A stretch of 64,000 nt of DNA, taken from Diphasiastrum complanatum (taxonomy: Eukaryota; Streptophyta; Lycopodiopsida; Lycopodiales; Lycopodiaceae). Under the pieces are notes generated by a model that saw only the letters and a program-made list of their open reading frames with translations, was not told where the DNA came from and did not search any database. This document shows positions 10,539 through 20,812 of this stretch, piece by piece. The stretch covers positions 24,626,656 through 24,690,655 of the forward strand of contig CM055103.1 of assembly GCA_029204225.1 (NCBI GenBank). Reading direction: 5' to 3'. The position numbers were made by a program, and so were the translations under genes. Every line of letters begins with the position of its first letter. Within the stretch, counting starts at the first letter, position 1.

Positions 10539-11162
10539 AAACAACATGCATGTGATCGGATGTAAGTGGGTATTCAGAATCAAGTATAATCATGATGGAT
10601 CTATCAATAAGTATAAAGCAAGACTTTGTGCTAAAGGCTACTCTCAGATTAAAGGTCTTGATTATGAAGATACCTTTGCACTAGTTGCAAAGATGGTAAC
10701 AATTCGAATACTCATCTCTCTTGCATGTTTTCACAAATGGAGTATGTTCCAGTTTGATGTTTCTAATGCATTTCTCAATGGTTACCTTGAGGAGGGGATT
10801 TATATGGAGCAACCTCCATGTTTTGTGAAAGAAGGTAATGAATCAAAAGTTTGTCTTTTGTTCAAAAGTTTGTATGGACTGAAACAGGCACCAAGGTCTT
10901 GGTATGCAAGGCTCAATTCTAATCTCATATCACTCGGATTTTGTCTAAGTGAATATGACCCTTCTCTATATTATAAGTTTGTAGATAACTTTGTAATTAT
11001 TATTCTCATCTATGTAGTTGATATCATTCTTTGTGGAAACAGTGAGAAGTTAGTTGAAGAAACTAAGCATGCACTTGTTACCGAGTTTAAAATGTAGGAC
11101 TTAGGAGTTCTTCACTATATTGTAGGCCTTATGTTGATAGGAACATAAATTTTAAGGAGGAG
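10539..11162 (+). pseudogene. C0 copia reverse transcriptase fragment
   Basis: From VIGCKWVFRIKYNHDGSINKYKARL the frame covers the RT fingers and palm, including FDVSNAFLNGYLEE (first catalytic Asp), YMEQP, SLYGLKQAPRSWY and the active-site box. That box reads YVVD instead of YVDD (GAT to GTT at 11017-11019), which should abolish catalysis. An amber codon at 11095-11097 (KM-stop-DLG for KMQDLG) follows. After HYIVGL the RT C-terminus and all RNase H are deleted, and the sequence jumps to TTTTAAGGAGGAG and the LTR. The 5' part of C0 is cut off by C1 and lies outside the window. Confidence 0.85.
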
Positions 11163-11894
11163 TGTGAAGATTATTAAAATATTATCTTCCTATCTCGAGT
11201 TTGGGGTCATGTCCATGATAATTTCCACTAGATTTCATGTTGTACATATAAGGAGTGTGAATTGAGGACATATCCTTCTAGTGTAATGCGGATTTGAGTT
11301 AAATATGTTCAATTGTAATGACATGCAGATGTTTTGATAGCATGCAAAGTCTTACTGTATGCATGCAAGCCACATGCAATCAGTGCATGCAACATGCAAA
11401 GTAGTTTCTGCGATCTACACATGTCTAGACAATTTTATGAGTTGACATGCAGTACGTGCACCATACATGCATGCAGTTACACATGTGGATCTTTGGTAGG
11501 TGAATTAGTTCAGTTAAGTGGACTTTCCATGCAACTCCACTGTAGGAATTCGAGTCTCTCTCATGTAGGGAAAGCTGGGCATGTTTTGCCATGTTGTGAA
11601 TATTGAGATTTTGGTGTTTTGGACTCATTCTCTCTCTACACAAGTTTTCTATGTATGATTTTCTCTCTCTACCCAAGAGCAGCCTTTTTTTTTTCCATTC
11701 TGAACACTTAGAATTATTTCTGACATTCATTTCTCATAGTGAAGAGTTAGATTTTTTCATCAGATGTATGCTTCTGTGTTCTTGCCTTAGATTTTTCAAG
11801 CATATTGTTCTTTGATCAATCTTGTGCAATCACAAAACCTCAATAAGATCCTGTAGGGTGTGTGGTGAAGTTCACACGTGCTAAAAACTTCACA
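11163..11894 (+). repeat. C0 3' LTR
   Basis: Starts TGTGAAGATTATT after AAGGAGGAG and ends ACTTCACA. It is the same family as the minus-strand LTR at 46180-46877. It is rich in CATGCA motifs and holds TTCACACGTGC near its end. Confidence 0.85.
11320..11480. promoter_or_regulatory. Dense CATGCA (RY-type) array in the C0 LTR
   Basis: About ten CATGC-containing sites occur within 160 bp (for example TGCATGCAAGCC, ACATGCAATC, ACATGCATGCAG). The array is shared with the C8 LTR. A role as a seed or embryo enhancer is inferred only from the known RY motif. Confidence 0.4.
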
Positions 11895-12489
11895 ATATAG
11901 ATGGCCGATGGACCCCTCCAATGCACTATGGAGTTCCATGCCCATCCAATGAGAGAGAGAAAAGCCTAGGGTAGTTCAAGAACCTTCAAGAACCTCCATA
12001 GGCTTATGGAAAGTCAAGAGACTCATTTTATAACCTATGACTCTTTGAATGTCTGAGTTGGGAACTCATTAGACCCATTGGAAGTGCGCCCTCCTACTAG
12101 GTCCCAATGCCCAAGTTGTGGATATATACTTTGGTCCTAGACCATTTAAGTGATATGGTTCAAGGTTGAGGCCCAAGGTTTAGAAAAATAGTCATCCAAT
12201 GACTTTCTAACACCTCTCTAGGTTCCATACCTCCATCCAAGGCATAGACACTACTTGCCCTTAACCAAGGACACCAGTACCTTAATCTAAGTCACCGACC
12301 CTTAATTCTAAGGGTACCCCTTATCCAATGGTCACGTGAATCCCTACCTCCGACCAAGATATAGTCACTTGTCTGCCCTTATCCAAAGGCACATACCCTT
12401 AATCCTAAGGGTAATCCTTATCTAAAGGTAACTTGCCATTTAGCCCCCAACACTAAATGGACCAGTAGGGGTCTGAAGTACTGCTAGTT
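11895..12489. repeat. Spacer with CCTTATCCAAAGG-type short repeats
   Basis: No gene is visible. Between about 12295 and 12430, two copies of a CCCTTAATYCTAAGGGTAMYCCTTATC-like unit lie among other CCCTTA/TAAGGG pairs. This may be the diverged outer part of the C3 5' LTR, but the boundary could not be placed. Confidence 0.4.
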
Positions 12490-12713
12490 ACATAGGTATG
12501 TAGCAAGTAGGTTGTTGTTTTTGTATGGACAACAACTTCGTATTATCATAAGTTTGATGGTTGATCAATATCTTATTGAGTTTGCATCTCTTTCATTCAG
12601 TAGATATTGATTTTCTACATTGCAAATGGTGTAAATTGTGTTGTCTTTCAAACCAAAGATCAATAGATTATTTTGGATCTTAATGATTGACAAAATCTTC
12701 ACATGATATCAGA
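12490..12713 (+). repeat. C3 5' LTR (recognisable U5 part)
   Basis: Similar to the last 220 bp of the C5/C6 LTRs (stretches around GTTTGCATCTC, TTTTCTACATTG and CCAAAGATCA) and ends AATCTTCACA immediately before the PBS. Confidence 0.65.
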
Positions 12714-12725
12714 GCTTGTGTTGCA
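12714..12725 (+). other. C3 primer-binding site
   Basis: TGATATCAGAGC, one base off the usual TGGTATCAGAGC, directly after the LTR. Confidence 0.75.
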
Positions 12726-13284
12726 GGTTATGAAAGAATCAGTCACATTTATCAAAGATTTGGAGGAGCTTGTATCTCTAGAGCATGCTAGAATAGTTTC
12801 TACTCAGAAATCAAGAATTTTGCATATGTAAAATTGATCTTTTGTAGATCAAAACTCAACTTAGATTTATGAATTTGATAAATTATGATTTCACAATTAG
12901 CTTATTGGAATTGGCCAATTTTTGATGGATTAGGAAGGCTTCATTGGAGGCTACAAAAATTCAATATCAAATTTGTTGGATTCAATTTTTTGTGGTTTTG
13001 TCAAAACCCTATTTCTGATTGGATCTCTATTTTTTGAGGTTGTTGGACTTCAATGGAGTGTGTTTCAATCTTAGGAGGTGGAAAGATTCATTAAATTGCT
13101 GGTAGATCAGAGGTTGATCAAGGTTTCTTCATTCTATGTGCTGATTTGCTAGTGATATGTGCTAGAAGAGAATTGAGAGGTTCAATATCTTTGTGATTTC
13201 TTTTTGGAAACATTTTTTGTATTTTAAAAGAGTGCTTGGAACAGGTTGAAAGAGAAAGATCAGGTTATTGCAACATGGGCTACA
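12726..13284 (+). other. C3 leader
   Basis: Non-coding leader with clear similarity to the C6 leader at 31922-32361. No other feature seen. Confidence 0.6.
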
Positions 13285-13980
13285 ATGAGTGGATTCGAGT
13301 TGGAAGGCAATGACAAGCTTACCTTATCCAACTACTCTACATGGAAGGTGAGAATGGAATCACTTCTTGAAATGCATGAATTGATGTATATTGTTGTAAG
13401 GTTGGAAAAGAGACCCTTGGTTCAACAAGAACAATTGAGGTATGACAAGAGAGCAAAGAAAGCTCTACACATGATCAAGATGAATGCTACCAATGAGCTA
13501 CTCAAGGAGATTGGTAGGTCCAATTCATCTCTAGAGGCCTGGGAGGCTTTGAAGAAGCTTTATGAATCCAAGTCTACATCTAGAGTGTTGACTCTAAGAA
13601 GACAAATCTTTCAAAGCATACAAAAGAAAGAAGAGAGTCCCAATACTTTTGTTTTGAGAGTGAAGGCTTTAAGTGATGAGTTAGCTTGCATTGATGAGAG
13701 CATTAAGGAAAGAGAGCTTGTTCAAGTTGTTCTTAATAGTTTGTTGGATGCTCATGCTAATATTGTACAAAGTCTTACTATTCAAAAACTTTGTCAAATT
13801 TGGTGGATATTCAAAAGATCTTGATCAATGAGAAATATGGCTTCAAGCAAGAGGTGGATCTACATCGACATCTCAAGATGAGGAGGCCATGTTCATCAAG
13901 GGCAAGTTCAAGGTCAAAGGTAAGGGCAAGGGCAAGATCATGGTGAGTCTTCTTCTTTTGGTAAGAAGAAAGATAGGTCT
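13285..13980 (+). pseudogene. C3 gag, 5' part
   Basis: The ATG at 13285 opens MSGFELEGNDKLTLSNYSTWKVRMESLL, the standard copia gag start, continuing through YDKRAKKALHMIKMN and LTLRRQIFQSIQKKEESP to NIVQSLTIQK. A frameshift near 13795 breaks the frame, and the lysine/glycine stretch follows out of frame. At 13980 the gene is interrupted by C4 just before its zinc knuckle, which resumes at 20144. The matching gag in C5/C6 starts only at the codons for QLRYDKRAKK, so this copy shows what those have lost. Confidence 0.8.
13976..13980 (+). other. Target-site duplication of C4 (left)
   Basis: GGTCT, repeated at 20139-20143 after the 3' LTR. Confidence 0.9.
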
Positions 13981-14663
13981 TGTTAAAAATTCACAATTCT
14001 AGCTTGACTAGTTTTTGGTCATATGACTTGTAAATAGTTCGATGGTCATGATGTGGCTTGTCACACGTGCCAAATAGCATAGGATTCCATTCATAAGGAT
14101 GTTCTCAAGTAGACCTAAGTGTTAGAACCTTTGCAATGAGTCCAAATTATGCTTAGATACAAGGGAGAAAAAATAGGAGCTATTTTTGGTAGTTTTTGCA
14201 TTGTTGAGGGATCTCCAAGATTCCAACCCTAACTTGGTAGGGATGAAAGATCCACCAAAATTAGCATTAGGGATAGGTTTAGGGCTACTCATACCTGCCC
14301 AAAACCGTGATGGATCATGTATATATAGGTGATGATATCTCACCAAAATCAATCAAGCAATTTCATGTTTTTCCTCTCATAATGGTGCAATTGCTCTCTA
14401 TGTTCATAATTGTTTGAGTACTTGTGATTACTAATGATTATAGGATTGAATGTAGGTCTGGTGTACAGTACTCAGACTGTGGGAGGCCGTACTTTCACAC
14501 GTGTGAAGCCTTCTTCAAGGATTTGGGCCATTTAGTGAGGTTCAAGGGTAGATTTTTTATGGATTTTGATGGTTCAACTTGTGCTAATCTTATGAAATCA
14601 TAATCTTTTGTTTCCCTCATCATTTCAAGTGTTTTAGGATCCTTATTTGCTGTAATTTTTACA
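13981..14663 (+). repeat. C4 5' LTR
   Basis: TGTTAAAAATTC...TTTTTACA, matching 19457-20138 nearly throughout. It holds a TATATATAGG stretch near 14320 as a likely TATA region and the palindrome at 14494. Confidence 0.95.
14494..14507. promoter_or_regulatory. Perfect TTCACACGTGTGAA palindrome
   Basis: About 155 bp before the end of the C4 5' LTR; identical copy in the 3' LTR. The surrounding LTR is unrelated to that of C1. Confidence 0.5.
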
Positions 14664-14676
14664 TGGTATCAGAGCC
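14664..14676 (+). other. C4 primer-binding site
   Basis: TGGTATCAGAGCC directly after the 5' LTR; initiator-Met tRNA type. Confidence 0.95.
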
Positions 14677-15474
14677 TAAAGGTTTAAATGAGCTAAATCC
14701 TTGGTTTTCATTCAATTTGATCACAATTTTTGATCTAAATCTTGTGTAGATTGGATCTTAGCATCTAGTATTGATTCTAGAACTCAAAGTGAGTCAAATA
14801 CATTGGAGATTGGTGTTGTGTGACTTCATTTTCAGGTGTTTAGGTGTCTAAAACCAGAGGAAAAGTTGAATTCAATTCACATTACCAAGATAGCAAGTTT
14901 TGGTTGCTCCAAGCATTGATTTCTAAGCGAGTTTTGGAGGTGATTTCATAGAGGAGGCTTTCTAGCATTCAAGGAGAGGGAAGATCAGAGTTTTGGGGAC
15001 TCTTCAAGGCTGTTCTAAGGTGTAGTAGGCACCTCCTAAAGTGATTTAGGTTCAGTCCAACCATTGCTTGACTTATGCACCAAATTAGATCAATTTTTCA
15101 TCAATTTTGATCATTTTTTGCTTGTGATTGGATAGTAGATTGTGTTGCATCCTCATTAAGTTCCATTTAGATCTTTTACAAGTGATTTTGGAAGTATATT
15201 AGGTTGCTAAATTTCACTCTTGATCAGATCATTTGGAAGCTTTAATGTTCTTTATAGAAAGAGGGGCAATTCTACTAGTATTGTCTACTTCAATCAAGCA
15301 AGTGCATTGTTTCTAGTATTCTATGATTTGATTTTGTTAGAGATCATTCTTAGATCTCTATATGAAGTCTATTACTGATCTTTTCAGGTCCCTAAGAAGT
15401 GGGATAAGGTAGACCTTCAATCAAATCAATAGAAGTAACCTTCAATTGTGTCAAGTCCTTGATTAGGAGACTAG
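14677..15474 (+). other. C4 leader
   Basis: Roughly 800 bp of non-coding leader between PBS and gag ATG. No structure or repeat stands out. Confidence 0.7.
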
Positions 15475-15969
15475 ATGGCATCTATAAATGCATATCTTTT
15501 GGATACTAATGAAAGGCTCAACAAAACTAACTATTCCATATGGAAAGTTAGAATGGAATCCATCATGATCATGCAAGATCTGATGGAAATTGTAAATGGT
15601 AAGGAGGGTGAACCTATTCATCCTCAAGAAAAAGCCAAATACATCAAGAGGTGCAATGTTGCACTACATTGCATAAAAATGAATGTTGCAAATGAACTCT
15701 TAAGAGAGGTAGGAGATTGCACTTCAGCTCAAGATGCTTGGGAGACTTTGCAAAAGGTCTATGAATCCAAGAACCAAACTAGAATGTTAGCTTTGAAGAA
15801 TCAAATCTATAGAAGCTATCAAAAGAAAGGAGAGAGTGCACATACTTTTGTCCTAAGAGTAAAGGAATTGAACAAAGAGCTAGCCTTTATAGGTGATCCT
15901 ATCAAGGATGAAGAGCTTGTTCAACTCATATTGAATGGACTAAGCTTTGAATTTGACAATTTGGTTTAG
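15475..15969 (+). pseudogene. C4 gag N-terminal part, ended by amber
   Basis: The ATG at 15475 starts MASINAYLLDTNERLNKTNYSIWKV, the copia gag head, with conserved YIKRCNVALHCIKMN, AWETLQKVYESK and LKNQIYRSYQKKGESAHTFVLRVKEL. The frame ends at a TAG (15967-15969) where relatives read Gln (LVQSFAI, IVQSIAI). Beyond it the same frame stays open for another 630 codons, so this is a single CAG/CAA-to-TAG lesion rather than a natural gag end; copia elements normally use one continuous frame. Confidence 0.85.
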
Positions 15970-17868
15970 GGATATGCAATTATGGGTAAGCTACCCATAC
16001 TTGAAGAACTCCAAGGCACTCTCATGGCCGAGGAATCAAGAAGGAGCCAAATGCAAGAGAGGATGGATAGGCTTTCCATCCAAGGTGGAGATGACCAAGC
16101 TCTCTTCACCAAAGGCAAAGGCAAGTCCAAAGGCAAAGTATCACCATTCAAGAAGTCTACAAAGCTTGAGGATCAAGAAGGACCCTCAAAGGCATCTCCA
16201 TCAACCACCAAAGTCAAGAAGGACAAATCAAAGGTGAAGTGCTACTATTGTAGCAAGATGGGGCATTATGCCTCGGAATGCTTCAAGAGGAAGCAAGATC
16301 AAAGCCAAGCCAACATGAGCAAAGAGGAGGAGGAGGAGAGTTCACATGAGGACTCTCTCATGATGTCCATATTTTCTTCAACAAGCTTCAAAGGGGAAGA
16401 TCCTTGGTGGATTGACTCGGGTGCTAGTTCACACATGACTAGTAAAAGGGAGTTTTTCTCTTCTCTCTTATCTTATGATGGACCTATAAAGTCTATCTAT
16501 ACAGCAAATGATGAAGCTTGTAAGATTGAAGGAGTTGGTAGCATTCCCCTTTGCTTAGGATCTTCCAAAAAGATCAACATAGAAGGTGTTTTGTACATTC
16601 CTACAATAACAAAGAATCTACTAAGTGTTGGCCAAATGGTAGACAATGGTTTCAATGTTGACTTTGCTTCAAATGAATGTTTCATCAAGAAGAAGGGTAA
16701 GATAGTGGCTAAGGGCACTAGACTTGGCAAACTTTATAAGTTGGATGCATTTGTGGATACTAATGTTGTCATGTTGGCCGAGAAGATCAAGATATCTACT
16801 TTTACTTTATGGCACAAAAGACTTGGACATGTCAACTCGGGTTCCATGGAGGCTATGATCAAGGAGGAGTATGCTTTAGGCCTACCAAGGTCTATTGGGA
16901 AGGAAGACAAGGTTTGTGAAGCTTGTGCCTTATCCAAGGCACATAAGAAGGTATTTCCTAACTCCATCACAAAGTCATCTCATCCTCTTGAACTCATACA
17001 CTCGGATGTGCACATTGCTAGCACCAAATCTAATGGAGGTTCATCCATGTTTTTAACCTTCATTGATGACTACTCAAGATATTGTTGGGTGTTCTTACTT
17101 TCCTTCAAGTCTCAAGTATTTGATACTTTTGTAAAGTTCAAGTTGTTTGTGGAAAAGCATCATAATCATAGCATCAAGATTCTTAGAAGTGACAATGGTG
17201 GAGAATTCATCTCCAATGAGTTCAAGGCCTTTTGTGAGGAGGAAGGGATCAAGAAAGAGACTTCTTGTCCTTACACTCCTCAACAAAATGGAGTTGCTGA
17301 AAGAAGGAATAGAACATTATGTGAATGTTCTAAGGCTTTAAGATTAGATGCTTGTTTGCCCAAATCCTTTTGGGGTGAGTCTCTTGTATGTGCAAACTAC
17401 TTGATGAATAGGGTGTCTTGCAAAGCAATTGAAGGCAAAACTCCTTATGAGATGTTGTATGGAAAGAAACCCAATCTTAATCACTTGAAAGTTTTTGGGT
17501 GTATATGTTATGTGCATGTGCCATTGGAAACAAGAACCAAGGAGGATCCATCTTCCACAAGAGGGATCATGCTTGGATATGCAAGCTCAAGCAAGGGCTA
17601 CAAAGTCTATCTCCCATCCTTGAACAAATTTGTTATTTCAAGGGATGTCATCTTTGATGAACATCATATGCATATGCTTAAAGAAGTCTCAAGTGCTCCA
17701 GCAATCAAGAAGAAGATGGCCGAGGAGCAAGATCTTGGTTTTGAGGAGGAGCTCATGGAGGAGCAAGCACCAAACCCATCTATCACACCAAGGAGATCTT
17801 CAAGGGCAAAAGTGGAGCCATCAAGGCCCACATATCAAGGCAAAGGACAGAAAGTTGAGGGTATCTGA
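15970..17868 (+). CDS. C4 gag C-terminus, protease and integrase
   Basis: In frame with 15475. In order: gag C-terminus; lysine-rich linker; CCHC knuckle CYYCSKMGHYASEC (near residue 90 from 15982); protease WWIDSGASSHMT; pre-integrase HKRLGHVNSGSM with a Cys pair (CEACALSKAH); integrase core with LIHSDVH, FIDDYSRYCWVF, RSDNGGEF and the Glu in TPQQNGVAERRNR, i.e. a complete D,D,E set; then the C-terminal KVFGCICYVH...RGIMLGY. An opal codon (17866-17868) ends it where the frame should run into RT. The enzymes would process the polyprotein and integrate cDNA. Confidence 0.93.
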   Translation, partial: GYAIMGKLPILEELQGTLMAEESRRSQMQERMDRLSIQGGDDQALFTKGKGKSKGKVSPFKKSTKLEDQEGPSKASPSTTKVKKDKSKVKCYYCSKMGHYASECFKRKQDQSQANMSKEEEEESSHEDSLMMSIFSSTSFKGEDPWWIDSGASSHMTSKREFFSSLLSYDGPIKSIYTANDEACKIEGVGSIPLCLGSSKKINIEGVLYIPTITKNLLSVGQMVDNGFNVDFASNECFIKKKGKIVAKGTRLGKLYKLDAFVDTNVVMLAEKIKISTFTLWHKRLGHVNSGSMEAMIKEEYALGLPRSIGKEDKVCEACALSKAHKKVFPNSITKSSHPLELIHSDVHIASTKSNGGSSMFLTFIDDYSRYCWVFLLSFKSQVFDTFVKFKLFVEKHHNHSIKILRSDNGGEFISNEFKAFCEEEGIKKETSCPYTPQQNGVAERRNRTLCECSKALRLDACLPKSFWGESLVCANYLMNRVSCKAIEGKTPYEMLYGKKPNLNHLKVFGCICYVHVPLETRTKEDPSSTRGIMLGYASSSKGYKVYLPSLNKFVISRDVIFDEHHMHMLKEVSSAPAIKKKMAEEQDLGFEEELMEEQAPNPSITPRRSSRAKVEPSRPTYQGKGQKVEGI

Positions 17869-19442
17869 TCCACTTCTTATGCTTTATCTAGTTTTGAAGA
17901 ACCATCTAATGTTGAAGATGCATTGAACTCCAAATAATGGTATAAAGCTATGTTGGATGAGTATGATGTCTTGATTGAGAATGAAACTTGGTTGCTTGTT
18001 GAGAGACCTCAAAGGAATGTAATAGGATGCAAGTGGGTCTTCAAGCTTAAGTTGAATGCAAATGGGAGTGTTAACAAACATAAAGCAAGATTAGTTGCAA
18101 AAGGTTATGCTCAAGAGAGAGGGATAGACTATGAGGAAACTTTTGCACCCGTGGCCAAGATGGTCACAATAAGGCTAATCATTGCACTTGCATCAATTTT
18201 GGATGGATTCTATGTCAAATGGATGTCTCTAATGCTTTCTTGAATGGTTTTTTGGAAGAGGATATCTATATGGAGCAGCCACAAGGGTTCATCAAGCATG
18301 GAATGGAGAACAAAGTATGCCATCTCCAAAGAAGCATCTATGGCTTGAAGCAAGCCTCGAGATCTTGGAATTCAAGACTACATTGCTATCTTATTTCACT
18401 TTCTTTTGTTCAAAGTGAATATGATCCCACTCTTTACATTAAGTTTGATGATGTTGGTATTGTACTTTTACTCATTTATGTAGATGACATCATCATTAGT
18501 GGAAATAGTGTTGAGGGTATTGAAAAAATCAAGATAGATCTATCCTTAGAGTTCAAGATGGTAGATCTAGGGTGTCTTCACTTCATCTTAGGCATAGAAT
18601 TACTTAGAGGGTCTGATTTTATCTTTATAAGTCAAGTAAACTATGCTCAAAGTCTTTTGAAGAAGTTTAAGATGGAAGTATGCAAAAGTGTTGACACACC
18701 AATGGAGCAAGATGTAAAAGTGCCAAATGAAGATGATGAAAGATCCTTCATGGACATCACTTTGTTTAGGCAACTTATAGGTTCCTTAATGTGGATCACT
18801 ATAACTAGACCAGATCTTAGCTTTAGTGTATGTAGGTTGAGCCAATCCATGCAAAAGCCATTGAATATCCATTGGAAAAAGGCTAAGAGGATTCTAAGAT
18901 ACATCTCGGGTACATTGGATTTTGGGATTCTATATAGAGGAGATGTGATTAACCTTCATGCATTTAGTGATTCAGATTTTGCAGGGGACAAGAGGGATAG
19001 GAAATCAACAAGTGCCTATTCAACTTTCATAGGAGAAGTTGTGGTTTCATGGCTTTCAAAAAAGCAAGAAACTATATCTCTATCTTCAACCGAGGCCGAG
19101 TACAAAGCTTTGACAACCACTACAAAGGAGGTACTTTGGATCAAGAGATTATTGGTGGAACTAAAGATCATGGATTCAGAGGAGGCACCAACCATCTACA
19201 ATGACAATATATCAGCCCAACACCTTGCATCTAACCCAATCTTCCATGCAAGATCTAAGCACATTGAGATATGCCATCACTTTGTGAGAGAAATGGTGCA
19301 AGCCAAGGAGATTGCTTTGGAGCATGTTCCAAGCAATGAATGTGTAGCTGATCTACTTACTAAACCACTTCAAAAGACACCTTTTATGAAGTTCAGATCG
19401 TCACTTGGAGTGATTAGTAAAGCAATGATTGAACCAAGCTAG
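17869..19442 (+). pseudogene. C4 reverse transcriptase and RNase H
   Basis: After the opal, an ochre at 17936-17938 replaces Glu (NSK-stop-WYKAM for K-E-W). From 17950 the RT begins (ERPQRNVIGCKWVFKLKLN) and is frameshifted by one base near 18215, resuming at MDVSNAFLNGFLEED. Thereafter 407 codons are open: YMEQPQGF, SIYGLKQASRSWN, the intact active site YVDDII, IDTPMEQ-like VDTPMEQDVK, then RNase H (SDSDFAGDK, STEAEYKAL, HARSKHIEI) to the end ADLLTKPLQKTPF. All catalytic motifs are present; only reading-frame lesions inactivate it. Confidence 0.92.
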
Positions 19443-19445
19443 ATA

Positions 19446-19456
19446 GTGAGGAGGAG
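19446..19456 (+). other. C4 polypurine tract
   Basis: AGTGAGGAGGAG region immediately before the 3' LTR. Confidence 0.85.
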
Positions 19457-20138
19457 TGTCAAAAATTCACAATTCTAGCTTGACTAGTTTTTGGTCATAT
19501 GACTTGTAAATAGTTAGATGGTCATGATGTGGCTTGTCACACATGCCAAATAGCATAGGATTCCATTCATAAGGATGTTCTCAAGTAGACCTAAGTGTTA
19601 GAACCTTTGCAATGAGTCCAAATTATGCTTAGATACAAGGGAGAAAAAATAGGAGCTATTTTTGGTAGTTTTTGCATTGTTGAGGGATCTCCAAGATTCC
19701 AACCCTAACTTGGTAGGGATGAAAGATCCACCAAAATTAGCATTAGGGATAGGTTTAGGGCTACTCATACCTGTCCAAAACCATGATGGATCATGTATAT
19801 ATAGGTGATGATATCTCACCAAAATCAATCAAGCAATTTCATGTTTTTCTCTCATAATGGTGCAATTGCTCTCTATGTTCATAATTGTTTGAGTACTTGT
19901 GATTACTAATGATTATAGGATTGAATGTAGGTCTGGTGTACAGTACTCAGACTGTGGGAGGCCGTACTTTCACACGTGTGAAGCCTTCTTCAAGGATTTG
20001 GGCCATTTAGTGAGGTTCAAGCATAGATTTTTTATGGATTTTGATGGTTCAACTTGTGTTAATCTTATGAAATCATAATCTATTGTTTCCCTCATCATTT
20101 CAAGTGTTTGAGAATCCTTATTTGCTGTAATTTTTACA
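19457..20138 (+). repeat. C4 3' LTR
   Basis: TGTCAAAAATTC...TTTTTACA, near-identical to 13981-14663, followed by GGTCT. Confidence 0.95.
19969..19982. promoter_or_regulatory. Perfect TTCACACGTGTGAA palindrome
   Basis: Copy in the C4 3' LTR. Confidence 0.5.
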
Positions 20139-20526
20139 GGTCTAATTTGAAGTGCTTCTATTGTGGCATCAAAGATCACTTTGCTAGTGATTGCTACAAA
20201 AAGAAGAGAGATCAAGGAGACAAGCAAGGTAATCTAACTCTTGATGAGGATGGTGTTGATGCTCAAATGATGATGCTTTTGTGATGTCTTTATGTTTGAG
20301 TTCTAATGTTGGAGATATTGATCCATGGTGGATTGATAGTGGAGCAAGCTAACACTCGACTTTTCACAAGCAGTATCTCACTTCTTTATTGGCATATGGA
20401 GATGACAAGAGGGTGATCTACGTGGCCAATGATGGTGAGTGTGAAATCAAGGGGATTGGCACAATTCCTACTTCTCTCTCTACAAATAGGAATGTTCATT
20501 TAAAGGATGTTTTGTTCATTTTATCT

Positions 20527-20600
20527 ATTACTAAAAACCTACTTAGTGTGAGTCAATTGCATCTATTACTAAGAACCTACTTAGTGTGAGTCAATTGCTA
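20527..20600 (+). repeat. Local tandem duplication, about 37 bp
   Basis: TCTATTACTAAAAACCTACT...GAGTCAATTGC is repeated once with one change inside the C3 protease region; relatives have a single copy. Confidence 0.85.
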
Positions 20601-20698
20601 AGCAAAGGTCTTAAAGTGGAGTTTTATGGAAATGCTTGTATGATCAAAAGGAAGGATGTCTTGATTGCAAAAGTAAAAGGCAAGGGAAGTTATTCAAA

Positions 20699-20803
20699 CT
20701 AGATGCTTGTGTTATTGCTAACCAAGTTGGATGTGTGGCAAGTGAGCAAGTTGGATGCTTGTGTTATTGCTAACCAAGTTGGATGTGTGGCAAGTGAGGT
20801 TCT
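20699..20803 (+). repeat. Local tandem duplication, about 52 bp
   Basis: A unit starting TGCTTGTGTTATTGC and ending GTGGCAAGTGAG occurs twice in a row; C5 and C6 have it once. Confidence 0.85.
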
Positions 20804-20812
20804 ATCCTAGTT

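Larger units (their letters stand above)
13981..20138 (+). mobile_element. C4: full-length canonical Ty1/copia element
   Basis: A 6.16-kb element with LTRs of 683 and 682 bp, PBS, gag-protease-integrase-RT-RNase H in copia order, PPT and a perfect GGTCT duplication. The LTR pair differs at roughly a dozen positions by eye, so the insertion is fairly recent compared with its neighbours. Its polyprotein is interrupted by an amber, an opal, an ochre and one frameshift. It is the reference used here for judging the degenerate elements. Confidence 0.95.
20144..20804 (+). pseudogene. C3 gag knuckle and protease, continued after C4
   Basis: The frame broken at 13980 resumes with the CCHC knuckle CFYCGIKDHFASDC and the protease WWIDSGAS, where an in-frame stop follows (TAA after GAS). 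VIYVANDGECEIKGIGTIPTSL and NLLSVSQL match C5/C6. Two local tandem duplications (20527-20600 and 20699-20803) add extra copies of ITKNLLSVSQL and of DACVIANQVGCVAS. The gene stops abruptly at 20804 against G1, so C3 integrase, RT and 3' LTR are missing. Confidence 0.8.

Noticed and set aside
11334-11606. Frames in the CATGCA-rich LTR, mirrored at 46434-46706
   Set aside because: LTR sequence of C0 and C8 with no protein similarity.
14122-14352. Minus-strand frame repeated at 19598-19828
   Set aside because: It lies inside the two C4 LTRs; repetition reflects the LTR pair, not a gene.
15967-15969. Amber between C4 gag and the rest of the polyprotein as a programmed readthrough site
   Set aside because: It lies inside the gag core at a Gln codon in relatives, and C4 has other lesions (opal, ochre, frameshift), so simple mutation is the better explanation.
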